Below, piece by piece: positions 1 through 6,156 of a stretch of DNA of 9,303 bases. The notes under the pieces are model-generated. The model was not told the DNA's origin. It saw only the letters and a list, made by a program, of their open reading frames with translations, and did no database searches. This DNA is from Candidatus Culexmicrobium profundum. Its GTDB lineage: Archaea > Thermoproteota > Methanomethylicia > Culexarchaeales > Culexmicrobiaceae. The position numbers were made by a program, and so were the translations under genes. Every line of letters begins with the position of its first letter. The first letter of the stretch is position 1. The stretch lies in contig JANZKD010000059.1 of assembly GCA_025061245.1 (NCBI GenBank), forward strand, positions 1 to 9,303, read 5' to 3'.

Positions 1-653
1 TGAAGCCATCGAGCTCTAACAGTGATACTGAAGTCATCGTCTATGTTTTCTTTGAATCTTAATATGTACATATGTAGTGTCCCTGCTAATGCACCCCATT
101 TCTCATGTCCTCCTTGAAGTATCCAACCATCATTTGCTTCGCCGCATTGTCGAATAGTCCATGAGCCATGAGGTGTATAGTAGCATTGTACTACTGATTG
201 ATATTCATATCCTAGTGATAGATGAATTTTTACTTCGTGATGCGTTCCTGTGCTGAATAATCTTCTTATTTCATTTTTTGGTAGTTCGAGTGTGAATAAT
301 ACTGTGACCTTATCTCCTGGTTTTAGCATCACTATTGTATTTCCATATTCATCGTATGATAGTCGTTTTTCTTTTAATGTTGTTTCATAGGCTGCAGTTA
401 TGGTTGCAGTGTATTTTCCGTCTATTATTATCTGGTCGATAAATACTGTGTCACCTCCAAAATTTCTTATGTAGGTCATAAATATGCTTCCTGAGCCGTG
501 CATTGTATCATGAATTCCCATTAGTATGGGTCGTGTTCCATAGCCAGCTCCACCCATAATTCCTGTTGACCAAGCTATTACTGCGAGAGATATTGCTAGT
601 CCTACTGCGAATAGTATCAGCGCTGAAATAACTGGACTGATTCCCTTTTCCAT
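1..653 (-). CDS. Archaeal type IV pilin-like protein, C-terminus cut by window edge
   Basis: This reading frame starts at ATG 653 and stays open for 217 codons to the left edge. The N-terminus is a class III prepilin signal: MEKG, predicted cleavage after G4, then ISPVISALILFAV and a hydrophobic helix to about residue 29. This is the usual form of archaeal pilin/archaellin precursors, which are cut by a PibD/FlaK-type peptidase and assembled through the hydrophobic helix. After a glycine-rich stretch (residues 31-39) the rest looks like a beta-rich extracellular domain. C157 and C170 could form a disulfide. No N-glycosylation sequon (N-X-S/T) appears in the visible part, unlike the pilin-like proteins of the plus-strand operon. 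A GAGGT ribosome binding site lies 6 nt before the ATG. The gene is divergent from the platform gene and has its own promoter region, so it may be a major or separately regulated subunit; that role is inferred. Confidence 0.85.
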   Translation of the reverse strand, partial: MEKGISPVISALILFAVGLAISLAVIAWSTGIMGGAGYGTRPILMGIHDTMHGSGSIFMTYIRNFGGDTVFIDQIIIDGKYTATITAAYETTLKEKRLSYDEYGNTIVMLKPGDKVTVLFTLELPKNEIRRLFSTGTHHEVKIHLSLGYEYQSVVQCYYTPHGSWTIRQCGEANDGWILQGGHEKWGALAGTLHMYILRFKENIDDDFSITVRARWL

Positions 654-659
654 ATTTTT

Positions 660-664
660 ACCTC
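660..664 (-). promoter_or_regulatory. Ribosome binding site of the divergent pilin gene
   Basis: GAGGT on the minus strand, 6 nt before ATG 653. It supports this start codon, which also gives the shortest natural class III signal peptide. Confidence 0.7.
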
Positions 665-690
665 ATTTTGATAAAAGTGTAAGTCTTCCG

Positions 691-702
691 TAATATTTAT
701 TT
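691..702 (-). promoter_or_regulatory. Candidate TATA box of the divergent pilin gene
   Basis: The minus strand reads AAATAAATATTA here, preceded by a purine-rich GAAAGG stretch that could act as a BRE. An archaeal transcription start about 26 bp from the box centre would fall near 671 and give a short leader of roughly 18 nt carrying the GAGGT site. The match to the consensus is moderate and the flanks are AT-rich, so the exact box is uncertain. Confidence 0.4.
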
Positions 703-760
703 ATTCCTTTCTTTTATTTTACAGTTTTAATAAACTATAACTAAGAAATTTTATTTTTAA

Positions 761-859
761 TTTGTTAGCTCTTACTTTTCATTTTTCATTTTTCTTGTTT
801 TAATTTAAAGTGAAAATTATATTAATTGGGTTTTTAAAGTTTCTTGGAGAGCTAATAAA
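761..859. repeat. Widely spaced 12-bp inverted repeat in the divergent promoter region
   Basis: The left arm TTTGTTAGCTCT (761-772) and the right arm AGAGCTAATAAA (848-859) are reverse complements at 11 of 12 positions; the inner eight (TTAGCTCT/AGAGCTAA) match perfectly. The spacer is 75 bp. The right arm abuts the proposed TATA box of the platform gene, where a bound protein could block or help TBP/TFB. A regulator-binding function is inferred; in AT-rich DNA a chance match is possible. Confidence 0.35.
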
Positions 860-861
860 AG

Positions 862-871
862 TTAATATAAT
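862..871 (+). promoter_or_regulatory. Candidate TATA box of the six-gene pilus operon
   Basis: TTAATATAAT lies about 50 bp before ATG 917. A start 26 bp downstream of its centre would fall near 892 and leave a leader of about 25 nt containing the AGGTGA ribosome binding site. The upstream AATAAAAG may serve as BRE. An alternative box, TTTTTAAAG (832-840), cannot be excluded. Confidence 0.4.
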
Positions 872-906
872 AAGGTTCCTTAAATTACAGTATATTATAA
901 GGTAGT

Positions 907-912
907 AGGTGA
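907..912 (+). promoter_or_regulatory. Ribosome binding site of the platform gene
   Basis: AGGTGA is complementary to the conserved archaeal 16S rRNA 3' end and sits 4 nt before ATG 917, which fixes the start. The same GGTGA-plus-4-nt geometry recurs before the start at 5436. Confidence 0.7.
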
Positions 913-916
913 AATA

Positions 917-2695
917 ATGGGTTTCCTAGATTTCATATACACCTATTTTGATTGGGTTGGTAAGGGCATATTGAAAACTTATCCAAACATCCCTGATGAT
1001 GTACGCTCCTCAGGGATGCGACTGCACTATGAAGTTTATGCTGCGTTGGCTGGCTTCATCTTTATCTTATCTGTTATTGGTAGTATAGTGACTATGCTTC
1101 TACTTTTAGTTTTGAGACTTTATCCGGTTTATATTATGATTGGAACCTTGGGTGCGGCGCTTATCCCTGTATTGATATTAGTCTTTATGACCTTAATTAT
1201 TCCAAAGTCTATTGGTGCAAGTAGAAGTGCTGCTCTTGATCAAGAAGTTCCATATGGAGTTGCCTATCTTAGCATAATGGCTACTGGAGGAATGTCTCCC
1301 TATACTGCATTCGAGAGACTGGGTTTTTCTAGCATTGTCTTTAGCAAAATTTCTCGTTTAGCCTTAAGATTTGCAGTTATGGTTAAGGCGATTGGATGGG
1401 ATCCATTGACTGCTTTTGAAGATGTTGCTAGAAGAAATCCAAGTGCAATGTTAAAGGATCTTGTTTTAGGTTATGCTGCAACTATTAGGGCTGGAGGAGA
1501 TGTTGTTGACTATTTAAATAAAAAAGCTAGAGATATGTTTAACGATCTTGTTACTAAGATGAGGGCTGCAGGAGAAAGAATGGCAGTAATACTTGAATCA
1601 TATTTGGCAGTTGCACTACTTGTTTTATTGGCATTAAATGCCATATACTTAGTTAACTTGTCTATTGGAACAGTTAGCTTGCCTGGTTTAGGTGGTAGTA
1701 GCTTATTTATGCTATCATATATTTTGTTACCGTTTTTATCTGCTACTATAATGTATCTTTCGGATATTATTCAGTACAAGGAACCATGGATGGAGTGGGG
1801 TCCATACATTGTTTACTTGGGCATAACGTTTCCTATAGCTGCTTTCTTAACTCTTGCAATGGTTATACCCTTCCATATGTTCAGAACTCATCCGCTTAGA
1901 ATAATGTTCTCTCCATTTGTTTCCACCATTGAGAATACCAGTATGGTGTTTGGTATAGATTCTGCGTATAACTCAAGTCTAGCACTCTGTATCGTATTGA
2001 TAGTGGCTACTCTTCCCTCAGCAATATATGAACATTTCATATTAGGTGAACAGAAGAAAATTTCCAAGGGTGTTACTAGATTTCTAAGAGATCTGGTTGA
2101 GGTTAGAAAGACTGGTCTTTCGCCTGAACGGTGTATTATAACTCTTTCAGGGAGAGATTATGGTGCATTTACTAAGTATTTAAAGGAGATTGCTGGTCAG
2201 CTTGCAATTGGTTTTCCATTAGCGAAAATTTATAAGAGAATAGTTAAGAAGATTAGGGCTTGGCGGGCAAAATCATTCCTTTTCATATTAACTGAGGCAA
2301 TTGAGGTTGGTGGTGGAAGCCCGGAAACCTTAGAGAACATGGCTTGGTTTGCTGAGGTGACCGAGCATCTTGAGCGGGAAAGAGTTTCTTCCATGAGGAC
2401 TCTGCTTATTATTCCATACATTGGCGCCATAACTCTTGTGGCAACTATTGCATTAATGTCTTCATTTATGTCTTCACTGGCTTATGGTGTTGCAGCCTAT
2501 CGGACTGCAGTAATGTTAATTATGCCAGCCACTGTACTCAATGTATATATAATGGGGTTAATTGCAGGTAAAACCTCTAGTGGATCAATTGCAACAGGAT
2601 TTAAACATGCAATCTTCTTAACCACCATTGCCATGATAACGATACTTATGTCACCAATAATGAGTTCAATGGTTATGGGAATCTCTGGTGGTTAG
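917..2695 (+). CDS. TadC/FlaJ-like pilus assembly platform protein (two T2SF domains)
   Basis: A 592-residue polytopic membrane protein. Two T2SF-like cytoplasmic segments are visible: one near residues 108-225 (QEVPYGVAYLSIMATGGMSP, then a helical basic stretch) and one near 385-490 (DLVEVRKTGLSPERC and EVGGGSPETLENMA). Hydrophobic segments fall near 41-67, 70-96, 226-249, 262-284, 296-319, 353-376, 494-517, 529-551 and 564-588. The doubled T2SF layout is typical of archaeal FlaJ/TadC/UpsF-type proteins, which sit in the cytoplasmic membrane, contact the assembly ATPase and guide pilin subunits into the filament. It is the first gene of a packed operon; its TAG stop lies 2 nt before the ATG of the next gene. 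The partner ATPase is encoded on the opposite strand at 7393-8985 instead of next door. The family call is firm; assignment to a named pilus system is not possible from sequence alone. Confidence 0.92.
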   Translation: MGFLDFIYTYFDWVGKGILKTYPNIPDDVRSSGMRLHYEVYAALAGFIFILSVIGSIVTMLLLLVLRLYPVYIMIGTLGAALIPVLILVFMTLIIPKSIGASRSAALDQEVPYGVAYLSIMATGGMSPYTAFERLGFSSIVFSKISRLALRFAVMVKAIGWDPLTAFEDVARRNPSAMLKDLVLGYAATIRAGGDVVDYLNKKARDMFNDLVTKMRAAGERMAVILESYLAVALLVLLALNAIYLVNLSIGTVSLPGLGGSSLFMLSYILLPFLSATIMYLSDIIQYKEPWMEWGPYIVYLGITFPIAAFLTLAMVIPFHMFRTHPLRIMFSPFVSTIENTSMVFGIDSAYNSSLALCIVLIVATLPSAIYEHFILGEQKKISKGVTRFLRDLVEVRKTGLSPERCIITLSGRDYGAFTKYLKEIAGQLAIGFPLAKIYKRIVKKIRAWRAKSFLFILTEAIEVGGGSPETLENMAWFAEVTEHLERERVSSMRTLLIIPYIGAITLVATIALMSSFMSSLAYGVAAYRTAVMLIMPATVLNVYIMGLIAGKTSSGSIATGFKHAIFLTTIAMITILMSPIMSSMVMGISGG

Positions 2696-2697
2696 TG

Positions 2698-3504
2698 ATG
2701 AAAAGAAACCGTGGAATATCTCAGGTAATTTCAGCTGTTATACTAGCTTCAGTTTCAGTCACATTAATAATTGCCTTTTTAGGCTACGCTATAGTCACTC
2801 TTGAAACTGCTTCTCAGCAAGCGGAATTTGAAAGAGCTAAAAGCTTAATGAAGACACTAGCGGAAGAAACTGTTAACACAGTTCTTACTGGAGTTGGTAG
2901 TGAAATAAATTTTCCCAGTAGAACATTAAGATTAAATCTAATAACGTCAAATGATGATATTTCATTACAATTTCTGCTAAATGGTTCGCCTCCTACACCT
3001 GGACAATTATGGGTAACTGTGGCTTCTAGTTTCCTGACAGTTAATTGTTTGGGAGGTGAATTTGTAAGTAGTGAAAATGAAGTTATATATGGTCTAAGGG
3101 AAAATTTAGCGTTTGTAGATGATGCTTACTTTTTACCTTTGGTTCAATCTTTTTGGAATGTGAATGAAGGTAGAGTTGCTATTTCGATAAACTTTACTAG
3201 ACTTTTATATCAAGAATTTAATTACTCTAATACACTGGTGATTGAGTTATCCTATATTAATGCTACTTGGCAAATTGAAGAGGAGGCTAGTGGTGAAATA
3301 CTTGAAATTAGATATCTCGGTTCAAACACTATAACTTTATATGAAGGATACATTAGTGGTTTAAAATATGCAACTTTTCATCTCTCGTTAAATAATGGTT
3401 TAGTTGATATTGGTGACCCGGATAATAATCCAAGACTGCGTATTCAAAATTGTAACTTGATTGTAAGATTAATTATTCATAATGTACTTTATAAAGTGAG
3501 GTGA
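2698..3504 (+). CDS. Type IV pilin-like surface protein with canonical class III signal
   Basis: A 268-residue protein. The N-terminus is MKRNRG, predicted cleavage after G6, then ISQVISAVILASVSVTL and a hydrophobic helix to about residue 33. The remainder is a soluble, beta-strand-rich domain with two cysteines and four N-glycosylation sequons (N-G-S, N-F-T, N-Y-S, N-A-T), fitting an exposed protein. I chose ATG 2698 because GGTGG at 2687-2691 gives a 6-nt spacer; a GTG at 2695 would add one residue with a 3-nt spacer. The ATG almost touches the platform gene stop (TAGTGATG), suggesting translational coupling. It is likely a minor pilin or pseudopilin processed by a PibD/FlaK-type peptidase and assembled by the neighbouring machinery. 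I do not recognise a specific family for the C-terminal domain. Confidence 0.75.
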   Translation: MKRNRGISQVISAVILASVSVTLIIAFLGYAIVTLETASQQAEFERAKSLMKTLAEETVNTVLTGVGSEINFPSRTLRLNLITSNDDISLQFLLNGSPPTPGQLWVTVASSFLTVNCLGGEFVSSENEVIYGLRENLAFVDDAYFLPLVQSFWNVNEGRVAISINFTRLLYQEFNYSNTLVIELSYINATWQIEEEASGEILEIRYLGSNTITLYEGYISGLKYATFHLSLNNGLVDIGDPDNNPRLRIQNCNLIVRLIIHNVLYKVR

Positions 3505-3509
3505 GCTTT

Positions 3510-3980
3510 TTGCCGCACTCTCCACTCACTACGCTAATTGGTTTCTCAGCGCTAATCTTGATTTTTATGCTTGTATCCACTACTTCAACTCTGTATGTTG
3601 GTGAATTTAAGGAAAAGATTGCCAAAGAGGAATTGGAAGCCATTGGAAGTAGTATTGCAAGTCAAATTGTTGAAGCTTTATCTTTATCGAAGACATTATC
3701 GCCAGGTCAATCAGTGTTGTTTAGAATTAAAATGCCTGATGAATGTGCTTTGGGACATTATGATGTTTTACTTGAAAAAGTTTCTGGTAAAGTTGTTTTG
3801 ATGTTGAAGCCTTCTTCGTTGCATAGACCTAAGATAACCGTAGTAGTTCCAATTTCAAATGCTACTTTAATTTCAACGTCAACTATTTCGAGTGGTGCGC
3901 AATGGAATTATATTAATATTACTGTGATTAATGGCTTCTTTCAAATTAGCTTAATTTATATTAGGGGGACTGGTGTTTGA
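3510..3980 (+). CDS. Small membrane-anchored pilin-like protein, no canonical cleavage site
   Basis: A 156-residue protein with one N-terminal hydrophobic helix (about residues 6-28), a charged helical stretch (EFKEKIAKEELEAIGSSIAS), and a beta-rich tail with two sequons (N-A-T, N-I-T) and one cysteine. The shape resembles pilin or FlaF/FlaG-like proteins, but the basic-residue-plus-glycine before the helix is missing, so cleavage by a prepilin peptidase is doubtful and it may stay anchored. The start is a decision: GTG 3501 lies inside the strong ribosome binding site GAGGTGA (3498-3504), whereas TTG 3510 stands 5 nt after it, so I prefer TTG. The binding site overlaps the stop of the previous gene. 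Position in the operon suggests a structural or tip-complex role in the pilus; the family is not recognised. Confidence 0.7.
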   Translation: MPHSPLTTLIGFSALILIFMLVSTTSTLYVGEFKEKIAKEELEAIGSSIASQIVEALSLSKTLSPGQSVLFRIKMPDECALGHYDVLLEKVSGKVVLMLKPSSLHRPKITVVVPISNATLISTSTISSGAQWNYINITVINGFFQISLIYIRGTGV

Positions 3981-5044
3981 AGGAGCCGATTGAATATACT
4001 ATTATAACTTTACTAATGATTCTATTGCTTCTAGCTACTTATAATATTCTAAGTATGATGTCGCCTACAGCCTTTAAACTTGAAGTGGAGTCACAAGCCT
4101 TAATGGATAAAATTACATTGACTGAAGGTTCCCCGAAAAATTGGGATGAATTGTTAGTTTTGGGTCCTGGAGAAATTAATGATTTTGGTTTAAGTACTGG
4201 TGTTTTTTCATGTCTTGATAAAGATAAAGTTAATTTACTTGTTTATAGGTATCTTGTTAGCTCATCGAATTTAATTGAAAACCCCTTTTATGTTGATCCT
4301 AAGGATATTCAGCATGTATGGATTGACTTAAGTGAGCGGGGTTTTATACTTGATTTTATTCCATTGTTGAATGTTTCAATAAGTGTGGATGTTGATGGGA
4401 TTAGAATTAATGTCTTTACTATTGAGGGTGAAAACAAGACTTCTGATTCTTCGATAAATGTTATTGTAGTATCTGAAGTTGATTCGATTGTCTATTTAAA
4501 TTTATTTGAGGGTAATGGCTTCGTATCTTTATCTGATACTTCAAATGTTAAGTGTGTTGTCGCTTATGTAAAGCTCTATTCTATAGTTGATATTGGTTAT
4601 TGGGTTAGAGGTGATGATAACTATGGATTTACTGTAGGTGGCCATTTAGTTTCTCCTGTAGAGCTTAATCCTAATGTTCATAAGTTAGTACAAATTTACT
4701 ATAATTACACTTCAATTTCCTTTTTCACTAATATTATTTTTTCAAGTCGTTCTGCTGATGATGTATACGTTTATGACGTTTCCAGTACTGGTGATCTCAC
4801 ATCACATAGTGATATTGATGATAATGTAGTTTTATTTCTAGCATATGAAAATACCACTGGGTTAACTGCTCTTTTCTTTACATATCCCTGTCCAATTAAG
4901 ACTCCATCAGGATTTTTAGGTATTGTAAATTTAAGATATGGTGGCATTGAAGTTCCTTCTCAAGCTGCTTTGGAATATAGGATATTGCCGATTGGAATTT
5001 CATTATACAAGGTGTACTTATATTTATGGAGAGTGGAGCGATGA
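3977..5044 (+). CDS. Membrane-anchored surface protein with LTEGSPKNW motif, pilin-like
   Basis: A 355-residue protein starting at TTG 3977, overlapping the previous stop (TTGA). A GGGGGA site at 3964-3969 gives a 7-nt spacer. One hydrophobic helix spans about residues 8-28. Residues 43-56 hold MDKITLTEGSPKNW; a similar pattern, a short helix followed by LLLTxGxPxNW, is one I recall just after the membrane helix in archaeal pilin-like proteins encoded near assembly ATPases. The rest is a long beta-rich region with three cysteines and four sequons (N-V-S, N-K-T, N-Y-T, N-T-T), implying an exposed domain. No basic residue plus glycine precedes the helix, so prepilin cleavage is uncertain. It is the largest of the five small operon proteins and a candidate minor pilin or adhesin-like tip subunit, which is inference. 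Confidence 0.72.
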   Translation: MKEPIEYTIITLLMILLLLATYNILSMMSPTAFKLEVESQALMDKITLTEGSPKNWDELLVLGPGEINDFGLSTGVFSCLDKDKVNLLVYRYLVSSSNLIENPFYVDPKDIQHVWIDLSERGFILDFIPLLNVSISVDVDGIRINVFTIEGENKTSDSSINVIVVSEVDSIVYLNLFEGNGFVSLSDTSNVKCVVAYVKLYSIVDIGYWVRGDDNYGFTVGGHLVSPVELNPNVHKLVQIYYNYTSISFFTNIIFSSRSADDVYVYDVSSTGDLTSHSDIDDNVVLFLAYENTTGLTALFFTYPCPIKTPSGFLGIVNLRYGGIEVPSQAALEYRILPIGISLYKVYLYLWRVER

Positions 5045-5439
5045 GTAAAGGTCAAATCTTTCTAATCGGTGCTATTGCTGCAATGGGTTTTATGATAGTA
5101 TTCACTGTTGTCGCTTTAGAGTATATTAAAGTTGATGTAGTTTCTTCTAGAAGTCAAACTCTTTTAAGGAATGGTTTTTCAGCATTAAAAGCAGCAATTA
5201 ACTCTAATGCAATTGATGCTTTAATTACTAATAATGATGCATCTACATTACAGTTTATATTTGACAACTCTTTACCTTCTTATGTGTGTTATAATTTTAC
5301 TGTTTATAATTCTACCTTTACCCGATCAGTGTGTAGTGTGAGAGGCTTTGAAGCTGAAGTTACGTTGTTCTACGTGTATACAAGTGTTTCTTTAAGAAAC
5401 ACTTACATTCTAGTTCTTAAATTGGCGGTGAAAACATGA
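5041..5439 (+). CDS. Small pilin-like protein with class III signal (KG/QIFL)
   Basis: A 132-residue protein. MSKG with predicted cleavage after G4, then QIFLIGAIAAMGFMIVF and a hydrophobic helix to about residue 26. The mature domain has two cysteines (C83, C98) that may pair and two sequons (N-F-T, N-S-T). ATG 5041 is chosen over the in-frame ATG 5026: it overlaps the previous stop as ATGA, follows GGAG motifs (5028-5031 and 5035-5038), and yields a standard signal peptide, while the upstream start would add MESGA before it. The KGQ/RGQ followed by a hydrophobic helix resembles pilin-like proteins near archaeal tadA/tadC genes, as far as I recall. Likely a minor pilin of the same machine. 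Confidence 0.75.
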   Translation: MSKGQIFLIGAIAAMGFMIVFTVVALEYIKVDVVSSRSQTLLRNGFSALKAAINSNAIDALITNNDASTLQFIFDNSLPSYVCYNFTVYNSTFTRSVCSVRGFEAEVTLFYVYTSVSLRNTYILVLKLAVKT

Positions 5440-6134
5440 AGAAAGATAGAGGGCAATTTATAATTTTAGCTGCAATTGCTCTTATCACTGCAATACTTGT
5501 GGTTGCAGCAACTGCTACTAATAGTGGTTTTAGAATTAGACAGTCTCAAGAATTTCTAGTCTCAATTCCTCTAATGAATGCTCTTGACGATGGTTATAGA
5601 GCCCTTATTGTTGCATTATCTCGTGCATCTTGGACGTACAATACATCAAGTTATGATTACGTTGTTGCCAATAATACTGCCTATCTTTACCTGTTGGATT
5701 GGACAAAGAATTTTTCAGAAGCACATGGAGGTCGTGGAGTAAATGCCTATATCACCTCTGATGTTGATTTTCAGTGGTGGTCCAATGGAACTATGTGGTG
5801 GTCTAATTCTTCTGGTTTGCTGATTGTTAATGCGCCATCACTAGGGATTCCTCAATTTAGGATCAACCTAGTTGCTGGCTTAATCTTGTCTAATTTGAAT
5901 ATTGTTGATAATGTGGGATTTAATATCACTGCTTTTGATGCATATCGAGATATTGGAGTTTCTGTTAGGCTTATTTCTCTCAAAATAAATGGTTCTTCAA
6001 TTTCTTCCTGGAGTTATCAATATTTTGGATCTGGAATTAATGGATATTATATTAACTTTCCCATAACTTCAAATTCTGAGTTAGAGGCCTATTTTGAGTA
6101 TAATGGTATTCTAGTTAGAGTCCATAAGAAGTAG
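5436..6134 (+). CDS. Pilin-like protein with class III signal (RG/QFII), sequon-rich
   Basis: A 232-residue protein, last gene of the operon. MKKDRG with predicted cleavage after G6, then QFIILAAIALITAILVV and a hydrophobic helix to about residue 27. The exposed region carries seven N-glycosylation sequons (N69, N79, N92, N117, N124, N163, N185), the densest in the window, and a tandem motif WWSNGTM-WWSNSSG at residues 114-127. It has no cysteine. ATG 5436 overlaps the previous stop (ATGA) and follows GGTGA (5427-5431) by 4 nt, so the start is well supported. The RGQ-plus-hydrophobic N-terminus is like that of pilin-like proteins encoded with archaeal assembly ATPases. A minor pilin or pilus-tip protein is likely; the specific family is not recognised. 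Confidence 0.75.
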   Translation: MKKDRGQFIILAAIALITAILVVAATATNSGFRIRQSQEFLVSIPLMNALDDGYRALIVALSRASWTYNTSSYDYVVANNTAYLYLLDWTKNFSEAHGGRGVNAYITSDVDFQWWSNGTMWWSNSSGLLIVNAPSLGIPQFRINLVAGLILSNLNIVDNVGFNITAFDAYRDIGVSVRLISLKINGSSISSWSYQYFGSGINGYYINFPITSNSELEAYFEYNGILVRVHKK

Positions 6135-6140
6135 GGGCAA

Positions 6141-6156
6141 GTTTATTCTTTTTCTA
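6141..6156 (+). terminator. Candidate T-rich terminator of the pilus operon
   Basis: GTTTATTCTTTTTCTA begins 6 bp after the TAG of the last operon gene. Archaeal RNA polymerase often terminates at such T-rich tracts without a hairpin. The same bases encode the acidic/basic C-terminal residues (EKE, stop) of the convergent gene, so the signal would lie inside a coding end. No hairpin is seen. Confidence 0.35.

Noticed and set aside
2230..2430. Minus-strand 66-codon frame within the platform gene
   Set aside because: Antisense to the conserved second T2SF region; coding constraint of the real gene explains it.
3571..3801. 76-codon frame overlapping the gene at 3510-3980
   Set aside because: Lies wholly inside a better-supported gene in another frame and has no sign of a real protein.
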